From Metabacillus fastidiosus NBRC 101226 (GTDB lineage: Bacteria; Bacillota; Bacilli; Bacillales; Bacillaceae): a stretch of DNA of 64,000 nt. The notes beneath the pieces were generated by a model. That model did no database searches. It saw only the letters and a program-made list of their open reading frames with translations, and had not been told where the DNA came from. The position numbers and the translations under genes are program-made. Of this stretch, positions 41,137 through 48,015 are shown in pieces (position 1 is the stretch's first letter; each line of letters starts with the position of its first letter). The stretch is from contig NZ_BCVG01000010.1 in assembly GCF_001591625.1 (NCBI RefSeq), positions 1 through 64,000 on the forward strand, read 5' to 3'.

Positions 41137-41148
41137 GTTCTCCCCTCC

Positions 41149-41487
41149 TTACTGCTCCCAAACATACATTAAAGTAAGATTTGCCAAAGCAATAGTAATA
41201 AAAAGTACAGCTATTTTTGGACGACCAGTCGTATAAATTGCAGCTGAAGCAAGCAAGTATATGATAAGTTCTAAACTAAGGCGTAAACCGCTATTCAGTT
41301 GATAGGAAGCATTAGGTGAGCCGAATATTGCCCATATAACAGCGATTGTAAGAGGAGCGCCAATGCCAAGGATAGATTTTAGTAATGTCCCTTTTCCCGT
41401 CTGGAATCCCCAATATCCGATCGCAAATAAGGAGCAAAGTTCGATTAGAAAGCGTAAGGCGATGTTTAAAGATTTTATTAATTCCAT
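41149..41487 (-). CDS. YrdB family membrane protein (DUF2568)
   Basis: 112 residues, four predicted membrane helices. Pattern ALRFLIELCSLFAIGYWGFQ, then IWAIFGSPNASYQLNSGLRLSLELIIY matches the YrdB/DUF2568 family. Function unknown. First gene of a two-gene unit with the 69-residue membrane protein. Confidence 0.8.
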   Translation of the reverse strand: MELIKSLNIALRFLIELCSLFAIGYWGFQTGKGTLLKSILGIGAPLTIAVIWAIFGSPNASYQLNSGLRLSLELIIYLLASAAIYTTGRPKIAVLFITIALANLTLMYVWEQ

Positions 41488-41529
41488 TATTTTAACTCCA
41501 TTCCATCATTTAACTATTATTTATTATAC

Positions 41530-41557
41530 TTGATATATTGGAAAGATAATGTAAAAT
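41530..41557 (+). promoter_or_regulatory. Promoter of the GNAT gene
   Basis: TTGATA (41530-41535), 16-base spacer, TAAAAT (41552-41557), 22 bases before the start codon of the acetyltransferase gene. Confidence 0.45.
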
Positions 41558-41579
41558 CTTTGTAAAAAGGGGAGAGCTT

Positions 41580-42020
41580 ATGATTCTACCAATTACGTTA
41601 GATAATTTAAATAAAAATATAGAGTTATATGTTTCCGTATTTAATGAACCACCTTGGCAAGATAATTGGACATTTGAAAAAGCGGAGAGACGTTTTCTTG
41701 ATCTTTTACATACACCGAGATTCGTAGGTTTTTCCTATTATCACAATGAAGAATTAGTCGCATTGGCCGCTGGAAACTGTGAAGAATGGAGTGATGGTGA
41801 GCTTTTTTATTTGAAGGAAATGTGTGTGCGTCCTAATATGCAAGGAAAGGGGATTGGCACGCGGCTGCTTTCTTATTTGGATGCTTATTTACAGGAACGA
41901 GGTGTTATTTATTCTTATTTGCTAACATTGCAAGAAGGGCAGGCAGCGTCATTTTATGCGAAAAATAGTTATAAAAAAGATTTAAATACAGTGTTTATGT
42001 TACATAAATTAAAAAAGTAG
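41580..42020 (+). CDS. GNAT family N-acetyltransferase
   Basis: 146 residues. Acetyl-CoA binding motif A is visible in LKEMCVRPNMQGKGIGTRLLSYLDAYL (R/Q-x-x-G-x-G/A), with a C-terminal FYAKNSYKKD motif typical of GNAT. The start region (NEPPWQDNWTFEKAERRFLD) is like AAC(6')-related acetyltransferases. Substrate unknown. SD GGGGAGAG. Repeat copy C begins directly after its stop codon. Confidence 0.85.
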   Translation: MILPITLDNLNKNIELYVSVFNEPPWQDNWTFEKAERRFLDLLHTPRFVGFSYYHNEELVALAAGNCEEWSDGELFYLKEMCVRPNMQGKGIGTRLLSYLDAYLQERGVIYSYLLTLQEGQAASFYAKNSYKKDLNTVFMLHKLKK

Positions 42021-42160
42021 GGGGTGTATCATAAGTCCCTGATAAGTTTTAAAAGCTGAAAGGCCCTGTCTCCAAATCCTTGATTTTATCGGATTTTCAT
42101 TACAGGGCCTTTCAGAAGGATGTCCCTAAAGGGTGCTTTTTACCCTTTAGGGACATCCTC
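42021..42160 (+). repeat. Two-hairpin dispersed repeat, copy C
   Basis: Best preserved copy. Hairpin 1 is a perfect 14-bp stem (CTGAAAGGCCCTGT 42056-42069 with 42102-42115), with a second nested stem in its loop. Hairpin 2 is a perfect 17-bp stem (42117-42133 with 42143-42159). It follows the GNAT stop in the same orientation and its right end overlaps the stop codon of the convergent ArsR gene. Confidence 0.88.
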
Positions 42161-42494
42161 ATTCTGCATTCGAATCTTTCATTTTATCTAAAATCGTAAT
42201 TGTATCAACAAGATGGTTATTAAAGATTTGTTTTGCTACTTTAAGCAGTTCAATAATCATCGGGTCCCTGAGTGAATAGATGACACGTGTTCCTTCTTTC
42301 GTACCCGTTACAATATTTTTCGTTCTTAAAACAGTTAATTGCTGGGAGACAGCCGATCCTTCACTTCCGACTAAGCTTTGAATTTCGTTTACACTTTTAT
42401 CGCCTTCTGCTAATAGCTCGAGAATTCTTATTCTGAGCGGGTGTGCCAGTGCTTTGAAGAATTCTGCTTTAAACTGCTGCATTTCAAGATTCAA
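42159..42494 (-). CDS. ArsR family winged-helix regulator without cysteines
   Basis: 111 residues: FFKALAHPLRIRILELLAEG, then SVNEIQSLVGSEGSAVSQQLTVLR is the ArsR helix-turn-helix. There is no cysteine anywhere, so it cannot sense metals through the usual ELCVCD-type site; sensing may use His/Asp sites or a non-metal signal. It lies 28 bases after the sulfate-type transporter gene on the same strand and probably regulates it. Confidence 0.87.
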   Translation of the reverse strand: MNLEMQQFKAEFFKALAHPLRIRILELLAEGDKSVNEIQSLVGSEGSAVSQQLTVLRTKNIVTGTKEGTRVIYSLRDPMIIELLKVAKQIFNNHLVDTITILDKMKDSNAE

Positions 42495-42522
42495 TTGTTT
42501 TTTCCTCTCTTTCTCTTTTTCA

Positions 42523-44274
42523 CTAGGATGAAGATTTTGTTAAAAGTTTTTTATGATTTTCTTTAGAAAGGACTGTACATTCGCTGAATGCGAAATGTTT
42601 GCAGCCGATACATTTATCTTGATCTAAATGTTTTAGAGCATAATCGATTGCTTCACCTGTATGATCAAAGAAGTTCTCTTCTCCTATTAAATCATATAAA
42701 CCGGTCTTCTTTAACATCTTTTTCGGCTGGGACTTCATTCCTGATATTAAGATAATACCGCTTTTTGAGAAATCTTTCACAATGCTGGATAAGTAGACCT
42801 CTCCGGTTGTATCCATAAAAGGAACTCTCCCCATTCGTAAGAGCAGAACACGGGGTTTTAAATTAATAGTTTTCATAATAGATGATTCAAATGTTTGGGC
42901 AGCCCCAAAAAATAAAGGACCCTCGACATTATAAATACTGATTTGAGGGCAATCATGCCCATCTGTTACTACTTGTGACTCTACTTTTTTCTGTTTCGTA
43001 TCAGGGTTAGGCAATGCTTTAACAGTAACTAACATTTCGCTCATTCGTTTCGTGAAAAGGAGAATAGCGAGCAGTAGTCCGACTGGAACAGCAACAGTTA
43101 AGTTGACGAATACTGTTAATAAAAATGTAATAACTAAAACGAGAGAATCTTCTGTTTTTGTTTTTAATAAATGGATAAAAACTTTTCTCTCACTCATATT
43201 CCATGCAACAACCATTAAAATTGGTGCCATACTAGCCAGCGGAATATTGGATGCATATGGTCCAAATAATAACAAGATGATTAATACGACGAAACCGTGA
43301 GTAATCCCTGCAATCGGTGAAAATGCCCCGTTTTTAATATTTGTTGCCGTTCTGGCAATTGCCCCTGTTGCTGGGATTCCGCCAAATAGTGGTGTGACCA
43401 TGTTTGCAATTCCCTGACCGAATAGTTCCCGGTTGCTATTATGTTTACTTTTTGTCATCCCATCCGCAACAACCGCAGATAATAATGATTCAATTGCTCC
43501 GAGCATTGCGATGACAAAGGCAGGTCCCAGCAGCGAAATGATTCTTTCAACCGTAATTTCTGGAATATGGAATTTTGGCAAGCTGTTTGGAATATCTCCA
43601 TAAGTTGAACCGATTGTTGCTACATGGCTTGGGAAAAAGATACTAGCAACAATAGTGGAAAGGACGAGTCCGATAATTGGACCAGGAACCTTAGGAATAA
43701 ATTTAGGTGTTAAAATGATTGTCATGAGACAAATAAGAGCAGTTAATATACTGTAAAAATTAATAATATTAATGTGACTGATGACTTCGAACACATTTTG
43801 ATGAAAGTATTCATGAGTTTTTGTACCAGTCAGTCCTAAAAAATTCCCGATTTGTCCGAAAAAGATAATGACAGCAATTCCGGATGTAAAGCCGACTGTT
43901 ACAGGTCGCGGAATAAATTTAATTAATGAACCGAGACGCAGAATCCCCATTAATAATAGCATGATACCGGCCAAGAACCCTGCAATTAATAAGTTTTCAT
44001 AGCCGTATGTCATTACAATGCCGAATAAAATCGGAATAAACGCCCCAGTCGGTCCGCCAATCTGATATTTTGAACCTCCGAAAACAGAAATTAAAATCCC
44101 TGCAATAATTGTTGTATAAATCCCATACTCCGGTTTTACACCAGAAGCAATTGCAAATGCCATTCCTAGTGGAATTGCAATGACACCAACAACGAGACCT
44201 GACAAAACATCTTTTTGAAAGTTTCGCAGATTATATCCGGAGTATCTCCCCGAGAAACTGAATTTTTGTTGCAT
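42523..44274 (-). CDS. SulP family anion transporter with STAS domain
   Basis: 583 residues. Membrane domain of about 10 to 14 segments (about 10-420, SGLVVGVIAIPLGMAFAIAS, then GPTGAFIPILFGIVMTYG) and a cytoplasmic STAS domain (about 440-550, SIYNVEGPLFFGAAQTFESS, then VLLLRMGRVPFMDTTGE). SulP proteins carry sulfate, bicarbonate or other anions; which one is unclear. The tail after STAS has a cysteine cluster CIGCKHFAFSEC, unusual for the family and perhaps a metal or redox site. Paired with the ArsR-type regulator. Confidence 0.9.
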   Translation of the reverse strand: MQQKFSFSGRYSGYNLRNFQKDVLSGLVVGVIAIPLGMAFAIASGVKPEYGIYTTIIAGILISVFGGSKYQIGGPTGAFIPILFGIVMTYGYENLLIAGFLAGIMLLLMGILRLGSLIKFIPRPVTVGFTSGIAVIIFFGQIGNFLGLTGTKTHEYFHQNVFEVISHINIINFYSILTALICLMTIILTPKFIPKVPGPIIGLVLSTIVASIFFPSHVATIGSTYGDIPNSLPKFHIPEITVERIISLLGPAFVIAMLGAIESLLSAVVADGMTKSKHNSNRELFGQGIANMVTPLFGGIPATGAIARTATNIKNGAFSPIAGITHGFVVLIILLLFGPYASNIPLASMAPILMVVAWNMSERKVFIHLLKTKTEDSLVLVITFLLTVFVNLTVAVPVGLLLAILLFTKRMSEMLVTVKALPNPDTKQKKVESQVVTDGHDCPQISIYNVEGPLFFGAAQTFESSIMKTINLKPRVLLLRMGRVPFMDTTGEVYLSSIVKDFSKSGIILISGMKSQPKKMLKKTGLYDLIGEENFFDHTGEAIDYALKHLDQDKCIGCKHFAFSECTVLSKENHKKLLTKSSS

Positions 44275-44428
44275 GCCAACTCTTCTCCTTTTATAATGTT
44301 TATATATTAATATATCTGATTATTTGAATATATTTTATATAAAATGTACAATTATTTTGAGTTGATGTCAAAGGTTTTTTTTAGGGTGACCAGTTTCTAT
44401 AAAACTAATAAATGATGGAGCGAATAAA

Positions 44429-44905
44429 TTGAGTATCGAAATAACGAGAGAAGGATTAATTAAGCATGGAGTTGCCGTGCTTCAATCAATCGGGTCACAT
44501 CATATTTGTCATGTTTGTATAAAAAGTGGAAATTCATGCTGCAAAGGCTGTGATTTTTTACAGGAGGGTGTCGGCTGCCAAAAAAGAAATACGAGCTGCA
44601 CGGCATGGCTCTGTGGTCTGCAAAAATTTTATCTGAAAGAAATCGGTTTGTTGAAAGAATGGGAGCATATGTGGGAACAAGTACCGGGACAATGTTTCAG
44701 AAGAGACGAAACACCGCATACCGTGAAAATTGATTCGTTGATAAAGATTGGAAAATATGATGATAAAGCTGCCAAACTAGTGGCAAAAAAATTAGAATCA
44801 TTTGCAGAAGAAGGAGGAAATATCGGTAAATTGGAAACGAAGCTGGCGCTTGATTTTGAGGTGAAGAAAATGGAAAAAATTCATCCGTTATATAGGGATA
44901 AGTGA
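44429..44905 (+). CDS. Cysteine-rich hypothetical protein, 158 residues
   Basis: Starts at TTG 44429 (TGGAG eight bases upstream). The first 60 residues hold a dense cysteine cluster: CHVCIKSGNSCCKGCDFLQ and GCQKRNTSCTAWLCGLQ, nine cysteines in about 40 residues, then a helical charged tail. The pattern suggests metal (Zn) or iron-sulfur binding. It is transcribed divergently from the SulP transporter gene. I do not recognise a named family. Confidence 0.65.
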   Translation: MSIEITREGLIKHGVAVLQSIGSHHICHVCIKSGNSCCKGCDFLQEGVGCQKRNTSCTAWLCGLQKFYLKEIGLLKEWEHMWEQVPGQCFRRDETPHTVKIDSLIKIGKYDDKAAKLVAKKLESFAEEGGNIGKLETKLALDFEVKKMEKIHPLYRDK

Positions 44906-45125
44906 GAAATATTCACATTTTACAATGGAAAAGGACTTATCACTTGTCCTTCTCCACTTTTTTAAACCATATATTAAACAGATTTTATAGAGAGTTACTA
45001 AAAAAGCTGTTGTACATAGGCCGGTTGTATCCGTTTTAATACCGATATTTGTAATAAACACCTGTATTATAAAGTCCAAGCTGTAACAGATGATTGGCTC
45101 CTTTTTGAATTCATAAATGAGAATT
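44906..45125. other. Intergenic region
   Basis: Contains a weak hairpin AAGGAC/GTCCTT (44931-44951) followed by CTCCACTTTTTT that may end the Cys-rich gene. A 63-codon minus-strand frame here has no SD and is not called. Confidence 0.4.
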
Positions 45126-45401
45126 TCAAGTAAGGAGCTGTTTTAATTTGTCTATGACCTTTTTATGAAAATACCGGCCTAATTTTCCCTTCTTTAATGT
45201 TTCAATATCTGTTAATCTCCCGTCAATTGTTATAGCAGGGAAAGATTGGATATTATAAGAGTTTGCAGTTTCTTTATCTTCATTTACTCTAGCATCATAT
45301 ATAATTAATTCACATCTGCTGCATACCATTTCTTTAACTGTTTGAACGGTGCTTTCACATAAGGGGGTCCCCATCGTAAAAACTTCCACTTTTTTAGCCA
45401 A
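45126..45401 (-). CDS. Thioredoxin/glutaredoxin-like protein with altered active site
   Basis: 91 residues with a thioredoxin-like fold pattern: KKVEVFTMGTPLCESTVQTV, a second motif CSRC (Cys27, Cys30) and SFPAITIDGRL with the cis-proline. Related proteins have CPLC at the first site; here it is TPLC, so the nucleophilic cysteine (position 12) is Thr. Classical disulfide exchange is thus doubtful, though Cys15, Cys27 and Cys30 could bind metal. It overlaps the MerR operon, starting one base after the regulator stop. Confidence 0.75.
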   Translation of the reverse strand: MAKKVEVFTMGTPLCESTVQTVKEMVCSRCELIIYDARVNEDKETANSYNIQSFPAITIDGRLTDIETLKKGKLGRYFHKKVIDKLKQLLT

Positions 45402-45402
45402 T

Positions 45403-45819
45403 TTACATTTCTCCTTTAGACAATATTTTTATAATTGGACATGAACTTTTTGTGAGTGGGAGTTCTGAACCTGCACAATGAACTGCTGCTTGCAATAAAG
45501 CTTTAAGTCTATTTAATTGGGTTATCTTTTCCTCAATTTCTCCAATTTTCTCTACAGAAAAATTGTACATTTCCTCTGCTGGAAAATAACTCTCTGTTTT
45601 ATAGATTGCTAGAATTTTTTTTATTTCTTCAAGTGTAAATCCTAAACTTTGTGTCTGCTTAATTAATTTTATATTTTCAATTACTTCATCGGAAAACATT
45701 CTATATCCGGACTCGTTACGGGTAGGTTTGTCCACAAGCCCCCTTTTTTCGTAATATCTGACTGTTGCAACATTGACATTTGTTATTTTTGCCACTTCGC
45801 TTATTGTGTAATAGTTCAT
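45403..45819 (-). CDS. MerR family metal-type regulator
   Basis: 138 residues: winged helix (about 3-70, YYTISEVAKITNVNVATVRY), long dimerisation helix, and a metal-binding loop with Cys115 and Cys127 (VHCAGSELPLTKSSCPII). The position where Hg/Zn/Cd sensors have a cysteine at the start of the dimerisation helix is Ala81, so it is a two-cysteine type as in Cu(I) sensors, or a degenerate Hg sensor. Its own promoter has the long spacer and dyad typical of MerR control. Confidence 0.85.
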   Translation of the reverse strand: MNYYTISEVAKITNVNVATVRYYEKRGLVDKPTRNESGYRMFSDEVIENIKLIKQTQSLGFTLEEIKKILAIYKTESYFPAEEMYNFSVEKIGEIEEKITQLNRLKALLQAAVHCAGSELPLTKSSCPIIKILSKGEM

Positions 45820-45836
45820 AATGATCCTCCGATTTC

Positions 45837-45868
45837 AATATAAACCCTGTACCTAGGATTAAGGTCAA
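45837..45868 (-). promoter_or_regulatory. MerR-type promoter/operator
   Basis: On the minus strand TTGACC, a 20-base spacer (19 if TTATAT is the -10), TATATT. The spacer holds an imperfect dyad ACCTTAATCCT-AGGTACAGGGT. An overlong spacer with a dyad is the hallmark of promoters activated by DNA twisting by MerR proteins. Confidence 0.65.
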
Positions 45869-45905
45869 GATGTTATTTCATTTATATACGTTTGAATTTT
45901 TGTTT

Positions 45906-45920
45906 CGTTTCATAGAAACG
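45906..45920 (+). promoter_or_regulatory. Palindromic operator candidate of the XRE gene
   Basis: CGTTTC-ATA-GAAACG, a perfect 6-bp inverted repeat ending five bases before the XRE regulator start codon; a likely autoregulatory site. Confidence 0.4.
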
Positions 45921-45925
45921 TAATT

Positions 45926-46120
45926 ATGAAAAATATAAGGAGGAAGGTTGCAAGAATCGAGAAAGATTTATTACAGGAGCAATTGGCTAAGATTGTTAGA
46001 GTATCAAGACAGACCATAGGTTTAATTGAAGCGAGAAAATATAATCCATCACTAAGTTTATGTGTTTCTATTTGTAAGGCTTTATCACGAACGTTAGATG
46101 AATTATTTTGGGAATCATAA
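45926..46120 (+). CDS. Small XRE-type helix-turn-helix regulator
   Basis: 64 residues, a single helix-turn-helix domain: QEQLAKIVRVSRQTIGLIEARKYNPSLSLCVSICKAL and the typical LDELFW end. Small regulators of this type often control a neighbouring membrane protein gene, but none is next to it. The ATG has no clear SD; AAGGAGG lies inside the gene just after it, so translation may be leaderless-like or the gene may be decaying. Confidence 0.65.
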   Translation: MKNIRRKVARIEKDLLQEQLAKIVRVSRQTIGLIEARKYNPSLSLCVSICKALSRTLDELFWES

Positions 46121-46174
46121 GGAAATGGAGGTATAAATTCTGAAAATAAACATTTGAATTAAGATTTTTTAAAC

Positions 46175-46230
46175 TTTTTCCGAACTTTTTTCAAAAAAAC
46201 TAACCGAAAATTCGTTTTTTGTATTATAAT
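46175..46230 (+). promoter_or_regulatory. PurR-type box and promoter of the purC-like gene
   Basis: TTTTCCGAACTTTT (CCGAAC at 46180-46185) fits the PurBox AWWWCCGAACWWT core. A second CGAA core is present in CCGAAA (46204-46209), and an inverted TTCG at 46211-46214. TATAAT follows at 46225-46230. PurR repression relieved by PRPP is the expected control. Confidence 0.6.
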
Positions 46231-46273
46231 ATGTAGGCAATAGAGAAAATCTAATTCAGAGGAGTTGCTTACG

Positions 46274-46954
46274 ATGAAACTCACTTATACTGGTAAAACA
46301 AAAGATGTATATGCTTTAGAGGACGGAAATTATTTACTTAAGTTTAAAGACGATGTAACAGGTGAGAACGGTGTGTTTGACCCGGGTGCAAATACTGTTG
46401 GTTTAACAATCGAAGGTGCAGGCCGTGCAGGTTTAAGATTAACAAAGTTCTTCTTTGAGATCTTAAAAGAAAAAGGTATACCAACTCATTATGTTGATGC
46501 AAATATTGAAGAAGCAACAATGACGGTTAAACCGGCTGAATTATTCGGTAAAGGTCTTGAAGTGATCTGCCGATATCGTGCAGATGGAAGCTTTTTACGC
46601 CGCTACGGTTTATATACAGAAGCAGGACAAGCACTTGATGCTTTCGTTGAAGTAACATTAAAAGATGATGGCAGACAAGACCCGCCAATTAGTGAAGATG
46701 CCCTTGATATGCTTGGTATTCTTTCCAAAGATGAATATAAAGTATTAAAAGGACTTACTCAGCAGATTGGAAATGTTGTAAAAGAAGAACTTGCGAAAAA
46801 GGGAATTGAGCTTCACGACATTAAATTTGAATTCGGTCGTGTTGGTGAAAATAAACAAATCGTATTAATCGACGAAATTTCAGGTGGAAATATGCGTGCT
46901 TATAAAGACGGCGAGTATATTGAACCGCTTGATTTAGAAAAAATGTTTCAATAA
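46274..46954 (+). CDS. purC: Phosphoribosylaminoimidazole-succinocarboxamide synthase (SAICAR synthetase)
   Basis: 226 residues from ATG 46274 (GAGGAG upstream). SAICAR synthetase signatures: YTGKTKDVYALEDG at the N-terminus, CRYRADGSFLRRYG in the middle and VLIDEISGGNMRAYKDG at the end. It joins CAIR and aspartate with ATP in purine synthesis. It stands alone rather than in a pur operon. A PurR-type box upstream supports the purine role. Whether it is the only copy or a second one cannot be judged from the window. Confidence 0.9.
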   Translation: MKLTYTGKTKDVYALEDGNYLLKFKDDVTGENGVFDPGANTVGLTIEGAGRAGLRLTKFFFEILKEKGIPTHYVDANIEEATMTVKPAELFGKGLEVICRYRADGSFLRRYGLYTEAGQALDAFVEVTLKDDGRQDPPISEDALDMLGILSKDEYKVLKGLTQQIGNVVKEELAKKGIELHDIKFEFGRVGENKQIVLIDEISGGNMRAYKDGEYIEPLDLEKMFQ

Positions 46955-46964
46955 ATAAGAAATG

Positions 46965-46992
46965 AGAGCAGCTTATCAAGCTGCTCTTTTTA
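46965..46992 (+). terminator. Terminator of the purC-like gene
   Basis: AGAGCAGCTT (46965-46974) pairs with AAGCTGCTCT (46978-46987), followed by a run of T. Confidence 0.88.
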
Positions 46993-47174
46993 TTTCTGCT
47001 CGAAATAGTATGGTTTTGGCTTAAGATTGATTAAAATTGGCTTTTGTTTTATTAAATAATTGTAAAGATTAAACAAAAAGATATATAAAATAGACCAGCT
47101 TGCGAAAAAAGTGTATATTAAATTTATTGGTATATTTACCAATTTAGTTAACAAATGTTATAAAAGGAGGATGG

Positions 47175-47927
47175 TTGGAAGTGGTTTGTGGTCAATGTGG
47201 TCATTTGAATGAAACAGGGAAATTTTGTGTGAAATGTGGTGGGAAATTACAGGCAGGTGGAGCAGAAGAGCAGGCAGCAACAGTACATATTAATGATTCG
47301 GCAGCGGTAAAAACGAATGAACATGTGGAAAAGGCGAAGGTAATGTCGAAAATGTATATTAATTATTTTATACAAGGGATGAAAAACCCAACGATAGCTG
47401 CACAGTCAGTTAATAGTGAGCAATTTATAAATGGTCTTATTACAATGATTATCTATGCGATCAGCATACCGCTAATGTTTTATTTCAGTGTTCCATATGC
47501 TGATAGTTTTACAGAAGTTGTTCTTAAACCATCATTTTATTATTTATTATTCATTGGCTTCGTTGCATTGGTCACATTCGCAGTTGTTAAATTAGGTAGA
47601 GTTCCAGTTGTTATACAAGATGTTTTTGCAAGGTTCGGTACTTTTTTAATCGTACCAACAGCGTTTTTCATAGGAGCATTTATTTTATCTTTAATTAAAG
47701 TCCATGATTTCGCAGGTATCCTATTATTATTCGGCTTTTTAGGTTTATTTATTGCTGTTCCATTTACCATTTTTAGTTTTAAAAAGGATATAAAAGTAGG
47801 TCTTGACGCTGTTTATGGTACATTTTTAACTTATTTAGCTATTATTATTTTAATTTTAACGATTTCTAGAATTATAATTGATCAAATTTTATATAATATA
47901 GGTTCAATGTTTTCTAGTCCTTTTTAA
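47175..47927 (+). CDS. Zinc-ribbon membrane protein
   Basis: 250 residues, start TTG 47175 or GTG 47181 (AAAGGAGG upstream). N-terminal zinc ribbon CGQCGHLNETGKFCVKCG, a linker, then about six membrane segments from residue 85 on. Same zinc-ribbon type as the TcaA-like protein encoded next, so the two are probably linked in function, perhaps in envelope stress sensing. Family function not established. Confidence 0.78.
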   Translation: MEVVCGQCGHLNETGKFCVKCGGKLQAGGAEEQAATVHINDSAAVKTNEHVEKAKVMSKMYINYFIQGMKNPTIAAQSVNSEQFINGLITMIIYAISIPLMFYFSVPYADSFTEVVLKPSFYYLLFIGFVALVTFAVVKLGRVPVVIQDVFARFGTFLIVPTAFFIGAFILSLIKVHDFAGILLLFGFLGLFIAVPFTIFSFKKDIKVGLDAVYGTFLTYLAIIILILTISRIIIDQILYNIGSMFSSPF

Positions 47928-48015
47928 CTTAATTTTCTCAGTGAACAAGCGTCTTATTTATTTTTGATGCTTGTTTTTGCAATTCATTATTGTCAGTAAT
48001 GCAAGGAGTGATTTC

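Noticed and set aside
44930-44965. Strong terminator after the Cys-rich gene
   Set aside because: Stem of only six pairs and the T run is separated from it by several bases; kept only as a weak note in the intergenic entry.
44888-45079. 63-codon open frame on the minus strand
   Set aside because: No SD, overlaps the end of the Cys-rich gene and has no protein-like conservation pattern.
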